64,000 bases of DNA, from assembly GCA_963844625.1 (NCBI GenBank), contig CAWJPF010000002.1, positions 70,906-134,905 of the forward strand, in the 5' to 3' direction. The position numbers and the translations under genes are program-made. A model generated the notes under the pieces. The model had not been told where the DNA came from, did no database searches, and worked only from the letters and a program-made list of their open reading frames with translations. Position 1 is the first letter of the stretch. Every line of letters begins with the position of its first letter. This document shows positions 47,497 to 56,442 of this stretch, piece after piece. This stretch comes from Palsa-504 sp963844625. Its GTDB lineage: Bacteria; Actinomycetota; Actinomycetes; Streptosporangiales; Streptosporangiaceae.

Positions 47497-48423
47497 CTAG
47501 TCGGGCAGCACGGCCAGGTTCAGCCGCCGCAGCCGGTCCCGGTCCGCGATCACCTCGATGGCGACGATGCGGCGGCCGCGGCTGGTCAGGGCCAGCACGA
47601 CCTGAAGCCGGCCGCAGGGCGCGAACACGATAGCCACGGTCCCGTCCACCAGGGCCAGCTGGGAATGCCCGGCCCGCCCGCCGGACGCCACCGCGCCCCT
47701 GGCCACGGCATCGGCGCCGCGGAGCACCGCCGGTTTCCCGGCCGGGACCGCAGCCGCGTCGGCTCTCAGGATGACATCGGAGTCCAGCACTGCCACCAGG
47801 GCCGAGAGATCGCCGCCGCGGGAGGCGGCCAGGAAGGCAGCCGCTACTTCTCGCTGGCGGGCCAGGTCACCCGTTTGCATGTGACTAGGAGGCACTCGCA
47901 CACGGCGCCGGGCCCGGCTGGCGAGCTGCCGGGTGGCCGCCGTCGAACGGCCGAGCACGGCGGCTACTTCGGTGAACGGGATCGCGAACATGTCGTGCAG
48001 CACGAAGGCGAGCCGCTCGGCCGGCGCCAGCGTGTCCAGCACGACCAGCAAGGCCACGCCAACCGAGTCGGCAAGGACGGCCTCGGCCTCGGGATCGGCC
48101 TGGGCCGGCAGGTTCGCGCCGCCGACGCCCCCGGCCGCGGCCGCTTCGTTTGCGGTACGGGGCCAGTAATCACCGACCGGCTCTTCGTGCCTGCGCCGGC
48201 GGGACCGGAGCATGTTGAGCGACACTCGCGCCACCACCGTCGTGAGCCAGCCGCCGAGATTTTCGACCTCGCTGGCGTTCACGCTGGTCAGCCGTAGCCA
48301 CGTGTCCTGGACCGCATCATCGGCGTCGGTCATAGAGCCGAGCAGGCGGTAAGCCACCGCCCGCAGGTGCGCGCGATGCTTCTCGAAGGCGGCGGCCAGC
48401 CCGTCGCCGTCGGTCTTGGTCAC
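47497..48423 (-). CDS. ECF41/SigJ-like sigma factor with SnoaL-like C-terminal domain
   Basis: A 308-residue sigma factor. Region 2 is AFEKHRAHLRAVAYRLLGSM then ADDAVQDTWLRL; region 4 is LAPAERLAFVLHDMFAIPFT then VAAVLGRSTAATRQLASRAR. The C-terminal ~100 residues (EVAAAFLAASRGGDLSALVA onward) form a SnoaL-like domain that regulates such factors in place of an anti-sigma. The DGGGK-type motif of ECF41 is degenerate here (RADAAAVPAGK). GTG at 48423 follows AGGAGGGAAT. It is divergent from an NmrA-like gene, the usual ECF41 context. Confidence 0.88.
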   Translation of the reverse strand: MTKTDGDGLAAAFEKHRAHLRAVAYRLLGSMTDADDAVQDTWLRLTSVNASEVENLGGWLTTVVARVSLNMLRSRRRRHEEPVGDYWPRTANEAAAAGGVGGANLPAQADPEAEAVLADSVGVALLVVLDTLAPAERLAFVLHDMFAIPFTEVAAVLGRSTAATRQLASRARRRVRVPPSHMQTGDLARQREVAAAFLAASRGGDLSALVAVLDSDVILRADAAAVPAGKPAVLRGADAVARGAVASGGRAGHSQLALVDGTVAIVFAPCGRLQVVLALTSRGRRIVAIEVIADRDRLRRLNLAVLPD

Positions 48424-48438
48424 ATTCCCTCCTGGCCT

Positions 48439-48481
48439 GGTGTCACCACCCTGACACCCGGTACCCCGCGAAGGTGACACC
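48439..48481. promoter_or_regulatory. TGTCA-type inverted repeats between the ECF41-like gene and nmrA-like gene
   Basis: GGTGTCACC (48439-48447), TGACACC (48452-48458) and GGTGACACC (48473-48481). ECF41 factors recognise TGTCACA at -35. On the minus strand TGTCACC is followed 16 bases later by TGTC, close to the expected -35/-10 spacing (-10 CGTC), consistent with autoregulation. Confidence 0.5.
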
Positions 48482-48508
48482 GGGCCGACGGCGTTATTAG
48501 GAGGAACG

Positions 48509-49294
48509 ATGACCTCTCTCATCTTGGTGACCGGCGGCACGGGCACGCTGGGGCGCCAGGTCGTCCCGCGGCTGCGGGAGGCCGGCCGCGACATACGGGT
48601 GCTCAGCCGGCACCACCACGCCGCCGAAGACGGCATCGAGTACGTCATCGCAGACCTGCTCAGCAGCGACGGAATCGAGCCCGCGGTAGAAGGAGCCGAG
48701 GTCATCGTGCACTGCGCGGGCGCCAGGAAGGGCGACGACGAAGCGACCCGGAACCTGATGCGGGCCGCGTCGCGGGCCGGCACGCAGCACGTGGTGTACA
48801 TCTCGGTCATCGGGGCGGACCGGGTCCCGGTGGTCAGCGGCATCGACCGGGCGATGTTCGGCTACTTCGCGACCAAGCTGGCCGCGGAGCAAGTCGTGGC
48901 TGGCTCCGGCGTGCCCTGGACGACGCTGCGGGCCGCCCAGTTCTATGACACGCTGCTGACGGTGGCACGGCAGATGACGAAGCTGCCGGTGGTGCCTGTC
49001 GCGGCCGGAGTCCGGTTCCAGCCGGTCGACACCGGCGAGGTGGCCGGGCTCGCGGAGCTGACGCTCGGGCCGCCGGCCGGGCTGGTGCCGGACATGGGCG
49101 GACCGCGGGTGTACCCGATGGCGGATCTGCTCCGCGCCTACCTGCGGGCTCGGGGCCGGCACCGGAAGATGGCTCCTGTCCGGCTCCCCGGCCAGGCCGC
49201 CCGCGCGGTCCGGGCCGGCGCGAACCTGGCTCCCGAGCGAGCGGTGGGGCACCGGACCTGGGAGGACTTCCTGGCCGATCAGGTGGCCCGCTAG
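48509..49294 (+). CDS. NmrA/atypical SDR NAD(P)H-binding protein
   Basis: A 261-residue protein. The N-terminal dinucleotide loop is LILVTGGTGTLGRQVVPRLR; VIVHCAGARKGDDEATRNLM and HVVYISVIGADRVP follow. The C-terminal half has WTTLRAAQFYDTLLTVARQM and FQPVDTGEVAGLAELTLG, typical of NmrA-like reductases or sensors. AGGAGGAACG lies just before the ATG. It is probably the target gene of the divergent ECF41-like sigma factor. Confidence 0.87.
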   Translation: MTSLILVTGGTGTLGRQVVPRLREAGRDIRVLSRHHHAAEDGIEYVIADLLSSDGIEPAVEGAEVIVHCAGARKGDDEATRNLMRAASRAGTQHVVYISVIGADRVPVVSGIDRAMFGYFATKLAAEQVVAGSGVPWTTLRAAQFYDTLLTVARQMTKLPVVPVAAGVRFQPVDTGEVAGLAELTLGPPAGLVPDMGGPRVYPMADLLRAYLRARGRHRKMAPVRLPGQAARAVRAGANLAPERAVGHRTWEDFLADQVAR

Positions 49295-49331
49295 GCTCCG
49301 GACGACTTGGTAGGTTTGGGCTGCCCTGGCG

Positions 49332-49369
49332 TTCGGGTGCTCCGGGCGGATTCGGGTGCTCCGGGCGGA
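49332..49369. repeat. 19-bp direct tandem repeat
   Basis: Two exact copies of TTCGGGTGCTCCGGGCGGA lie just upstream of the zinc dehydrogenase gene; the second runs into its GGAGGAGGG ribosome site. Confidence 0.9.
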
Positions 49370-49380
49370 GGAGGGCCGAT

Positions 49381-50580
49381 TTGAAGGCGCTGGTGTTCCG
49401 GCACAGCCTGGCCCGCGAGGCGGCCTCGGCGATCGGCGGCCGCGTCGACCCGCGGGCCTTCGTCTCGCGCTTCGCGCCCGTCCGCCTCGAGGACGTCGAC
49501 GAACTGCCGCTTCCGGCTCGGGACTGGGTACGCGTCGAGACGACCTTCTCGGGCCTGTGCGGCTCGGACATCAAACAGATCCTGCTGAACGGCGCCCGTG
49601 ACAACCCGCTCACCGCGCTGGTGTCCTTTCCGCACGTACTCGGCCACGAGGTGGTCGGGCGCCGGGCGGATACCGGCGAACGGGTCGTGCTCAACCCGTG
49701 GCTGTCGTGCGGCCCGCGCGGCATCGATCCTCAGTGCCCGGCCTGCCAGGACGGCCGCTACCCCTGGTGCCGCAACTTCCGATCGGGCGACCTGCCCGTC
49801 TCGATCCACCTCGGGAACTGCGCGGCGGCGGCCGGGGCGCACGCCGAGCGCTTCGCCGCGCACGTTTCGCAGCTGTTCGCCATCCCCGGCCACGTCTGCG
49901 ATGAAGCGGCCGTGCTGGCGGACCCGGTCAGCGTCTCGTTGCGGTCGATCCTGCTCGCACCGCCTCCTGACGGCCAGGCCGCCCTCGTCTACGGTTCGGG
50001 CACGCTCGCGTTCGCGGCGGTCGCGCTGCTCCGCCACCTGTATCCCGCCACCGAGGTGTGGGCGGCGACGCGCCCCGGCGCCCGGGCCGCGCTCGCGACC
50101 CGCCTGGGTGCTCACGCCGTGCTTTCCACCTCACCCGACGAGCTCGTCGCGCAAGTCGCACGGCGCGTCGGCACGACCCCCCTGGTGCCGTGGAGCGAGC
50201 ACAACTGGCTGCAGGACGGCCCGGCCGTCGTCTACGACACGATCGGCTCAACCGAGACCGTCGAGACCTCGCTCCGGCTGCTCACCACGGGCGGCACGCT
50301 CGTCGTCTCCGGCGTCGAGCCGCCCAAGCGCTTCGAGTGGACCCCGTTGTACTTCAAGGAGCTGCACGTCATCGGCTCCAACGGCTTCGGCATCGAGGAG
50401 GTGCGCGGTGTCGCCAAGCACGCCATGGAGCACTACTTCAACTTCGTCGCAGCGGGCCTGGACCTGACATCGGTCATCACGCACCGCTTCCCGCTCCGGC
50501 GCTGGGAAGAAGCCGTGCTGGCGGTAAAGGACTCCCGGCGCACCGGCGCCGTCAAGGTCCTGCTCGAGCCCGCGGGCTGA
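49381..50580 (+). CDS. Zinc-binding alcohol dehydrogenase family protein
   Basis: A 399-residue MDR dehydrogenase. Catalytic zinc ligands are suggested by FSGLCGSDIKQ and FPHVLGHEVVGRR; the structural-zinc cysteines are spread through CGPRGIDPQCPACQDGRYPW then C. The Rossmann domain contains ALVYGSGTLAFAAVALLRHL, with G-x-G-x-x-A variations. TTG at 49381 follows GGAGGAGGG. The substrate is unknown; a sugar or polyol is possible. Confidence 0.85.
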   Translation: MKALVFRHSLAREAASAIGGRVDPRAFVSRFAPVRLEDVDELPLPARDWVRVETTFSGLCGSDIKQILLNGARDNPLTALVSFPHVLGHEVVGRRADTGERVVLNPWLSCGPRGIDPQCPACQDGRYPWCRNFRSGDLPVSIHLGNCAAAAGAHAERFAAHVSQLFAIPGHVCDEAAVLADPVSVSLRSILLAPPPDGQAALVYGSGTLAFAAVALLRHLYPATEVWAATRPGARAALATRLGAHAVLSTSPDELVAQVARRVGTTPLVPWSEHNWLQDGPAVVYDTIGSTETVETSLRLLTTGGTLVVSGVEPPKRFEWTPLYFKELHVIGSNGFGIEEVRGVAKHAMEHYFNFVAAGLDLTSVITHRFPLRRWEEAVLAVKDSRRTGAVKVLLEPAG

Positions 50581-50921
50581 CCACCCGGATCGCCGCGCTG
50601 GCCGCCGGTGGCGGCGAGCGGGTCGACGCTCGCCCACGGCGGACCTGACTAGTTCCGGATCATGTGAGGTCGGCTGCCTTCGTGATATCCGGGGAAGGGG
50701 CATGCACGTGGCTTGCAGTCCGCCGGGTGCCGGGTTACGTGTTCATCCCTGGCGGGTGATGCCTCGTCCCGCGCCGGGCGATTGAGATAGGACAGTGGAC
50801 CCGTGCCGGATGCTCGGGCAGGCATCATCGAGGAGGGGGCCGCTGCGATGGTAGCTGTGTCAACCGATTGGACTATGCGCAGGCCGGGTTCCGGCGGGAC
50901 CGCGGGTCAGGGGCTGGGAAG
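50581..50921. other. Intergenic region, no supported gene
   Basis: About 340 bases between the dehydrogenase and the cupin gene. The sequence AGGAGGGGG near 50830 resembles a ribosome site, but the frame behind it is short. Confidence 0.4.
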
Positions 50922-51494
50922 GTGAGCCCTGGCAATTCCCCCGGCCCGCTCCGCCATTTTCTGGCTCAGCTGGATGAGCTGCGCTCCGCTGACATCCTCG
51001 ATATGGACCAGGTGGCGCGGTTCCTGGTGGAGCTGGCCGCCGACCAGGAGTACTTTGATCCGCTGATCGCGGAGATGCCTTCTGAGTCGGCCGGGGGGAA
51101 GTGGCTGGTCAAGCCCGACCGGGGGCCCCGTCTGGTGCTGTTCCACCGGCCAGAAGGGGTGATGGCTTACACTCACTCCCATCATTGCTGGGTCGGGGTC
51201 GCTCCGGTCCGCGGAGTGGAGACCCATCAGCGGTGGGACGCAGTTCGCCATGAGGACGGCCGGGCGGAACTGCGCCTGGCCGACGACCGCGCGATGCACC
51301 GCGGTGACGTCGCGATGCTGACCCCGCCCGGTGACATCCACAACCACGGTCATGTCCTCGGCACGGGTCCCAGCCCCTACTCCCTCATCCTCCTGGGCGA
51401 CAACATGTACCTCTTCGAACGGGCGGAGTACGACCCGCAGCAGGGGACGTGGCGGAAGCTCGCGCCCGGTGATCCAGGCCTGTCGCACCGCTGA
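50922..51494 (+). CDS. Cupin-type metal-dependent protein (COG5553/cysteine dioxygenase-like)
   Basis: About 190 residues. A helical N-terminus (GPLRHFLAQLDELRSADILD) is followed by a beta-helix cupin core. Metal ligands are likely the histidines of AYTHSHHCWVGVAPVRGVET and PPGDIHNHGHVLGTG. The pattern resembles predicted double-stranded beta-helix enzymes and cysteine dioxygenase, but the substrate is unknown. GTG at 50922 follows GGGAAG; an upstream start at 50868 is possible. Confidence 0.72.
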   Translation: MSPGNSPGPLRHFLAQLDELRSADILDMDQVARFLVELAADQEYFDPLIAEMPSESAGGKWLVKPDRGPRLVLFHRPEGVMAYTHSHHCWVGVAPVRGVETHQRWDAVRHEDGRAELRLADDRAMHRGDVAMLTPPGDIHNHGHVLGTGPSPYSLILLGDNMYLFERAEYDPQQGTWRKLAPGDPGLSHR

Positions 51495-51734
51495 CCTCGC
51501 GGCAGCACCTGTAGGGCGCGAAGGTTCATTGGTGTCCGGGGCCGGGCGAGAAGGACGCGATCTTCCTGATGTGCTGCGACCGCATGTGCACTTGATGTGC
51601 CTGACTGGGCCGCGTCGCGGCCACGCAGACGCGCGGCAGGCCCGCATCGGCCATACGCGCGTCAGTCTGCGTTGGGCCGTTACAGTGGCGGGCCGGGCGC
51701 TTGTGCCTGGCGGGAGGGAAGGAGTCCAAGAGGC

Positions 51735-52385
51735 ATGGCTGATATGCCGCATGAGGGAAGTGAGGCGGCCCCCCTGGACAGCGTCAAAGGCGGGCCGCCC
51801 CAGGCCGAGGCGGCCTCAGCCGAGAGGAACCCGGCTGACGCATCCCCGGTTGACGCATCCCCGGTTGAGAACCCCTGGCCACGGCTGGGGAGAGGCTTCG
51901 AGCGCGGGCTGAGCCTGTCCCGGGTGGTGGTCATTGTCCCGGTGGTCGTTCTCCTGCTCTCCGCCATCGCGTCCTTTGCCTACGGGACCGACGTATTCGT
52001 CAGGTCAGTCGCCCACGTCGTGGACGACCCCGAGCTGACCAGCCATAATCTGGGCTTCCTGCTCCTCCTGACCGATCTGTTCCTGATCGGCGCGACCCTC
52101 ATGATCGCGGCCTTCGGCTTCTATGACCTCTTCATCGGCACGATCGGCGCCAGTGGCCCGGGTGCCCGACTGCCAGGCTGGCTGAGGATGCACGATCTCA
52201 ACGACCTCAAGGCCAGGGTGATCTCGATGATCATCCTGGTGGCGGCGGTCAGCTTCGTAGACGATGTGGTGGAGTCCAAGGGCGGGCTGAACACGCTCTA
52301 CCTCGGCGTCGGGGTGGCGGTGGTGATCGCGGCACTCACAGCGTTCCTGCACTTCGGCCGGATGGACGGCGGTGAACGCTCATAG
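51735..52385 (+). CDS. YqhA family (UPF0114) membrane protein
   Basis: A 216-residue protein. A hydrophilic N-terminus of about 60 residues contains a duplicated DASPV segment. Four membrane helices follow (VVVIVPVVVLLLSAIASFAY; LGFLLLLTDLFLIGATLMIA; VISMIILVAAVSFVDDVVES; LYLGVGVAVVIAALTAFL). FYDLFIGTIG and LNDLKARVISM match the YqhA family, of unknown function. ATG at 51735 is chosen for its match to family starts, with GGGAGGGAAGGAG upstream. Confidence 0.85.
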   Translation: MADMPHEGSEAAPLDSVKGGPPQAEAASAERNPADASPVDASPVENPWPRLGRGFERGLSLSRVVVIVPVVVLLLSAIASFAYGTDVFVRSVAHVVDDPELTSHNLGFLLLLTDLFLIGATLMIAAFGFYDLFIGTIGASGPGARLPGWLRMHDLNDLKARVISMIILVAAVSFVDDVVESKGGLNTLYLGVGVAVVIAALTAFLHFGRMDGGERS

Positions 52386-52479
52386 TCTCCCGGGCAGCCG
52401 ACGATGTTGACCTGCTCAAATGCTGCTCGTTGTGCCTTGACGTCCTGGTCACGGGAGGCACGGAGCCGTGGGCCCGAGG

Positions 52480-52836
52480 TCAGCTTAGGCACAGGCAGAA
52501 GGGGTGCCCCGCCGGGTCGAGGAACACCCGGAACGTGGTACCGGGCTGGTGCTCGTGCCTGGTCGCGCCAAGGCCAGTCACCGCCGCCTCGGCGGCGTCG
52601 AGGTCATCGACGATGACGTCGAGGTGCATCTGCTGGGGTACCTCCTGAGCCGGCCATCGAGGCGGGGCATAGTCCTGCACCTGCTGGAAGGAAATGCACT
52701 GGCCGTACTCCGCGCGGACCTCGGCCCAGCCGGGTGAGACGTCGGCCTTCCAATCCAGCAGGGCGCTGTAGAAGGCCGCGATCGCGGCCGGATCGGGACA
52801 GTCGATGACGATGCTCGGGAAGCGTGCGATAGCCAT
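52480..52836 (-). CDS. Glyoxalase/VOC superfamily protein
   Basis: A 118-residue single-module VOC protein. It has FPSIVIDCPDPAAIAAFYSA, LDWKADVSPGWAEVR, QMHLDVIVDDLDAAEAAVTG and VFLDPAGHPFCLCLS with the typical C-terminal metal-site region. Such proteins are often lyases or resistance proteins; no substrate can be assigned. ATG at 52836 is preferred to a longer frame. Confidence 0.85.
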   Translation of the reverse strand: MAIARFPSIVIDCPDPAAIAAFYSALLDWKADVSPGWAEVRAEYGQCISFQQVQDYAPPRWPAQEVPQQMHLDVIVDDLDAAEAAVTGLGATRHEHQPGTTFRVFLDPAGHPFCLCLS

Positions 52837-52983
52837 GCCAGGCACGGTACCCACGATCGCTCGCCCGCCGACAGAGCCGACGGTCTTACAGACCACCAGG
52901 GCTCGCGGCCTGGGCCCGTTTGGAAGCAGGTCAGACCGGTCATTTAGGATGCTGAGCAACCCGCCGAAAAGGGAGCCTGATTA

Positions 52984-53382
52984 ATGCTGATCGTGCGAGG
53001 CGACGCTCAGACCCTGCCGTCGGAACTGAACAAGGCGGCCACCGGCGAGGTGTGGTTCGATCCGATCTTCCCGAAGACCGACGGTGTGGACGTCGGCACC
53101 GTCGTGTTCTCACCGAACGGGCGGACGGTCTGGCATCAGCATGAGCACGGGCAGTTGCTCCAGATCACGTCTGGCTACGGGTTCGTCTGCAAGGAAGGCG
53201 AGGCCCCGCAGCGGGTGCGCGCCGGCGACACGGTATGGATCGCGCCCAACGAGCGGCACTGGCACGGCGCCACCTCCAGCACGCTGATGTCGCATACCAC
53301 GACCACGATCGGCGCGACTGAGTTCCACGAGGCGGTGACGGAGGCCGAGTACGCCGCGGCAAACGCCGCCCCGCGCGACTAG
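52984..53382 (+). CDS. Small cupin-domain protein
   Basis: A 132-residue cupin with VWHQHEHGQLLQITSGYGF (metal-binding His cluster), then VRAGDTVWIAPNERHWHGA (second cupin motif). It resembles the carboxymuconolactone-linked cupins found beside ECF41 systems. AAAAGGGAG lies before the ATG. The function is unknown. Confidence 0.85.
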   Translation: MLIVRGDAQTLPSELNKAATGEVWFDPIFPKTDGVDVGTVVFSPNGRTVWHQHEHGQLLQITSGYGFVCKEGEAPQRVRAGDTVWIAPNERHWHGATSSTLMSHTTTTIGATEFHEAVTEAEYAAANAAPRD

Positions 53383-53508
53383 GTCTCTTGCTGCTTGGCG
53401 AGTTCAGCCGTGATCTCATCCATCTGGTGCTCGCCGACACGCGGGTGAATGCGAGGTGCCGCCATCACCGGAGCTGGCGACTTGCGAAAGAAGCGCACGG
53501 CACCAGCT

Positions 53509-53622
53509 TTGACCGGCGTTCCCCGGCGGGTAGACATCGGCCAGAACCGCGACAAGGTGAGCTGGGTTGTCATGGCCGATCCGGCGGGCAACGAGTTCTG
53601 CGTCCTTAGCCCGCGCGACTAG
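53509..53622 (+). pseudogene. C-terminal remnant of a glyoxalase/VOC protein
   Basis: A plus-strand frame reads VPRRVDIGQNRDKVSWVVMA then DPAGNEFCVLSPRD and stops at 53622. This is the typical end of an actinobacterial VOC domain. The N-terminal half is absent or unrecognisable, so it is a stump next to the intact cupin gene. Confidence 0.6.
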
Positions 53623-53945
53623 ATCCAGCCGGTGGTGCCGCGAAGTTGGCCCGGTGCGCGCCCGGCGAGAGCTGACAGCGTCCGGCGCAAAGCGCACCGC
53701 GCGCCGAACGGGCACGTAGCGGGCACGCGAACCGCAATCCGGCGTCTCTCGAGACGCAGCCGGACAAGATAAACAAGGCATCTGAACTGCGGATTCGAGG
53801 TCCGGAGCGGGTGACGGGAACCGAACCCGCACTGTCAGCTTGGGAATCGGAGAGATCGTGGCCAATGAAGCCGTTGAGCGGTCCAGTTTGGAGACCGGCA
53901 GTAGCCGTGATTGACCGGTTATCACCCTGGCTGACCACACGCTAA
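53623..53945. other. Intergenic region with tRNA-Gly fragment and repeat copy A
   Basis: About 320 bases. It holds the tRNA-Gly 3' fragment (53806-53846) and the first copy of the long diverged direct repeat (53827-53959). No gene is supported. Confidence 0.6.
53806..53846 (-). other. 3' fragment of a tRNA-Gly(CCC): attachment-site-like scar
   Basis: The minus strand reads TTCCCAAGCTG, then GCGGG-TTCGGTT-CCCGT (T-arm), then CACCCGC and a T discriminator. This is the anticodon-loop to acceptor half of tRNA-Gly. The 5' half is missing, which is what integration of a mobile element into a tRNA gene leaves behind. Confidence 0.65.
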
Positions 53946-53959
53946 TCACACGGCGATCG
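53827..53959. repeat. Diverged 130-bp direct repeat, copy A
   Basis: It starts with CCGCACTGTCAGCTTGGGAA, shared exactly with copy B at 56006. Further aligned blocks include TAGCCGTG-TTGACCG and TCACCCTGGCT-A. The copies are direct, about 2.2 kb apart, and flank the DUF1707 and beta-propeller genes. Confidence 0.7.
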
Positions 53960-54647
53960 GCCGTCCTATGCCGAGCAACCCGCGAGAGCGCCATTGACGC
54001 GGTGACCGCGAGCCGGACCATTGCAGGCCAGCAAGATCGCTTCGGGCCGCTTCGGCGGTGTGCTGCGGACCATGATCGACTTGCGGGAACTGTCCGGCCG
54101 GGGCGCCAGATGCCGGGCGCGGCGATGCCTGGCCGTCCGCGCCAGGGGATGACCGCGGCGGCAGTGACCTGCTGGAACGCTTCTGATGCGGTGATTCGAG
54201 CAGCCGGATCCCGGCTGCGAGCAAGGCCACGATAACGGCGATGATGCCCCCGATACCCATAAGAAACAGTGCCATGATCAGTGCCGCGCCCAAGCCGGAA
54301 AAAGCAGCCACGGACGTGCTTGCCGCAACAATGACTGCGGTGAGCGTGCATACGCCCGACTTGACCGCCGTGTTCCCCGCCGCCCGCGCCTGCACCTGGG
54401 CGCGCTTCGGCGGCAACTGGGCTCCGATCAGCCCGCCAGAGATGCCGGCGGTGACCGCCGCTAGTTCCGCGTAGGTCCGCGACCCGAGCGTCCGGCCGAC
54501 CCGCAGGTCGAATTCGTCCTTGGCCAGCAGACCCTGCACGAACGCCGCTTTGAGCGTGTCGATCACCTGCTCGCGGTCGGCGTGGGATGCCAGGAGGCGG
54601 CCGCGGCCCACCGTGCCTCCTGCCACCTGGTCGCCCGGCTTTGCCAT
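53946..54647 (-). CDS. DUF1707 membrane protein
   Basis: A 233-residue protein. The N-terminal DUF1707 domain (about residues 15-65) reads RLLASHADREQVIDTLKAAF, then VQGLLAKDEFDLRVGRTLGS and TYAELAAVTAG. Two membrane helices follow (residues 100-165) and a Ser/Pro/Arg-rich tail. The function is unknown; DUF1707 proteins are common in streptomycetes. ATG at 54647 has GGGGAGG at good spacing. Confidence 0.85.
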   Translation of the reverse strand: MAKPGDQVAGGTVGRGRLLASHADREQVIDTLKAAFVQGLLAKDEFDLRVGRTLGSRTYAELAAVTAGISGGLIGAQLPPKRAQVQARAAGNTAVKSGVCTLTAVIVAASTSVAAFSGLGAALIMALFLMGIGGIIAVIVALLAAGIRLLESPHQKRSSRSLPPRSSPGADGQASPRPASGAPAGQFPQVDHGPQHTAEAARSDLAGLQWSGSRSPRQWRSRGLLGIGRPIAV

Positions 54648-54889
54648 CTCCGGCCTCCCCGCGAGCACAATGAAAGGAAAGCGTACCGCGGATACCTTCT
54701 GGCGGTCATCCTCGGACCTTCTGATCCGTAACAAGATTTCGGTCGTCCAGGTTAGTCCGTAGTTGTCAGACTGGCTTGCTCCTAGGGTTTGAGAGAGGCG
54801 GCCTGGTCCAGCCGCATCCGGGGTTGTCCAACGCCGTTGTTAGCAAATGATGACAAGTGCCGGGTCGTGTGCACGAAGGGATGACGCCA

Positions 54890-55966
54890 ATGGGTTCACC
54901 GTTTGTGCCCCACCCGGAGTTTTTGATCACTCTGATCGCCCCCAATTCGGGTGCGGGCGCGGGGGTGCCTGGCGCGGCGGTGCGTGACGCGGTGACCGGC
55001 CGGGTTATCGACCGGGTTCCCGGCCAGATGGATGCGTACTCGGCCGTCACGGGCACGGGCAGCAACCGGCTATTCTTCCTGGCCGCCCGGTCCAGCCGGG
55101 AGCAAACCGCGCAGCGTGAACCGGAGATCGGCCAGATTCCGCCCGGAGGAGCCCTCAGCGTACGGATCAATGACGCCGGGACTGTCGTTGATCTGTCCGC
55201 CGTGCCCGGTGTCCCGGAACCAGAACCGGCGTCGCCCGGCCCGGCCGACCTGGCCGCCGCAGCCGATGGCAGCACGCTGGCGTACCCGGTCGGTCCCCCG
55301 CGCGACTGGCGTCCCCCACCCCGAGTGTGGCCTGTCCGCGACCACCACAAGGAAGAGCCCGGCGAGGCTCAGGCGGCTGACTTTCCTCCGGCTGCGATCA
55401 GCATCGTGACTGTCGCGACGGGTGAGCGCACGGTATGGCGGCCAGGATCGGGTGGCTTTATCCGTGATCTGTCGCTGTCGGCTGACGGACGGCGAATGGC
55501 CTTCGCCTGGAACGGCCGCCCCGAGGACACCGGCATCCGCGTCGTCGACCTGCCCGATACAGAGCCAGGTGGGGTGATCACTACACCGAGCCGCCTGGTG
55601 GTACCGGACCGGAACACCCTGAACAATCTTGGCCAGGTGGGCCTGGGCTGCCTCGGCAGGGCGGTGATCAGCGCGGACGGTTCAACGCTGTATGTGACGG
55701 CTGCACGCTATGAGGCTGGCGGCCAGCCCGTTACCCGGCTGGTCGAGGTGTCAGCTTCCGACGGCGAGCTGCTGCGGATCGCCTACGAACGACCATTCCG
55801 CGACCCCGGCAACATCATCTACGGCTGGGGACCGCTGGCGATCGACCCGTCAGGTCAGCACGCGCTCATCGCCTACACGGGCAACCTCGCCCGGATTGAC
55901 CTCAGCACCGGGCACCTCACCGAACTGCCGATTCAGGAAAACGGAGCCTTCGACATCGCGTGGTAG
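54890..55966 (+). CDS. Actinobacterial beta-propeller-like protein
   Basis: A protein of about 358 residues with WD40/TolB-like blades: FIRDLSLSADGRRMAFAWNG, AVISADGSTLYVTAARYEAG and LAIDPSGQHALIAYTGNLAR. There is no signal peptide or membrane helix. It resembles a family of cytoplasmic propellers common in actinomycetes, of unknown function. ATG at 54890 has GAAGGG upstream; 54881 is an alternative. It lies inside the repeat-bounded segment. Confidence 0.65.
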   Translation: MGSPFVPHPEFLITLIAPNSGAGAGVPGAAVRDAVTGRVIDRVPGQMDAYSAVTGTGSNRLFFLAARSSREQTAQREPEIGQIPPGGALSVRINDAGTVVDLSAVPGVPEPEPASPGPADLAAAADGSTLAYPVGPPRDWRPPPRVWPVRDHHKEEPGEAQAADFPPAAISIVTVATGERTVWRPGSGGFIRDLSLSADGRRMAFAWNGRPEDTGIRVVDLPDTEPGGVITTPSRLVVPDRNTLNNLGQVGLGCLGRAVISADGSTLYVTAARYEAGGQPVTRLVEVSASDGELLRIAYERPFRDPGNIIYGWGPLAIDPSGQHALIAYTGNLARIDLSTGHLTELPIQENGAFDIAW

Positions 55967-56442
55967 CGCTGCCCGCTGGCCACAGTTTCATGGTCCAGCT
56001 TCGAACCGCACTGTCAGCTTGGGAATCGGACAGATCACGGCCGGTAATACCGCTGACCAGGCAACTCGGGGGACCTGGGGTAGCCGTGGTTGACCGCTCG
56101 TCACCCTGGCTAATTGCACGTTAATTGCACGACGATCGTGTGGAGCTTGACGACGGCCAGCCGAATCTGCCCAGCAGCGGCCATGCCGAGCTGCCCGGTG
56201 GCGGCCAGCGCGATTACTTGGTGTGACTGCGGTCCATGGTGGAGGCGCGCACGGAGCCGCCGTTCGGCGCTCATCCTCTGGCCTTCATGATGCCCTCGCG
56301 GAGTGTTCGAGATCGGACATTATGGGCGGGTGCTGCGCTACGTACTGTTGCGCGACGCCCTTCGGAACCTCAGTCTTGAGCCCTCGGCAGGATGTCGTGC
56401 GGTGAATCATCTGGGCCTCACGGGATCGGATCCGCTGCAAGA
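55967..56442. other. Intergenic region with repeat copy B
   Basis: About 475 bases. Copy B of the direct repeat lies at 56006-56139; the remainder has no recognisable gene. Confidence 0.55.
56006..56139. repeat. Diverged 130-bp direct repeat, copy B, with TAATTGCACG pair
   Basis: It begins CCGCACTGTCAGCTTGGGAA as copy A. Near its end are two direct TAATTGCACG units (56111-56120 and 56122-56131), one base apart, resembling integrase arm-type binding sites. Confidence 0.7.
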
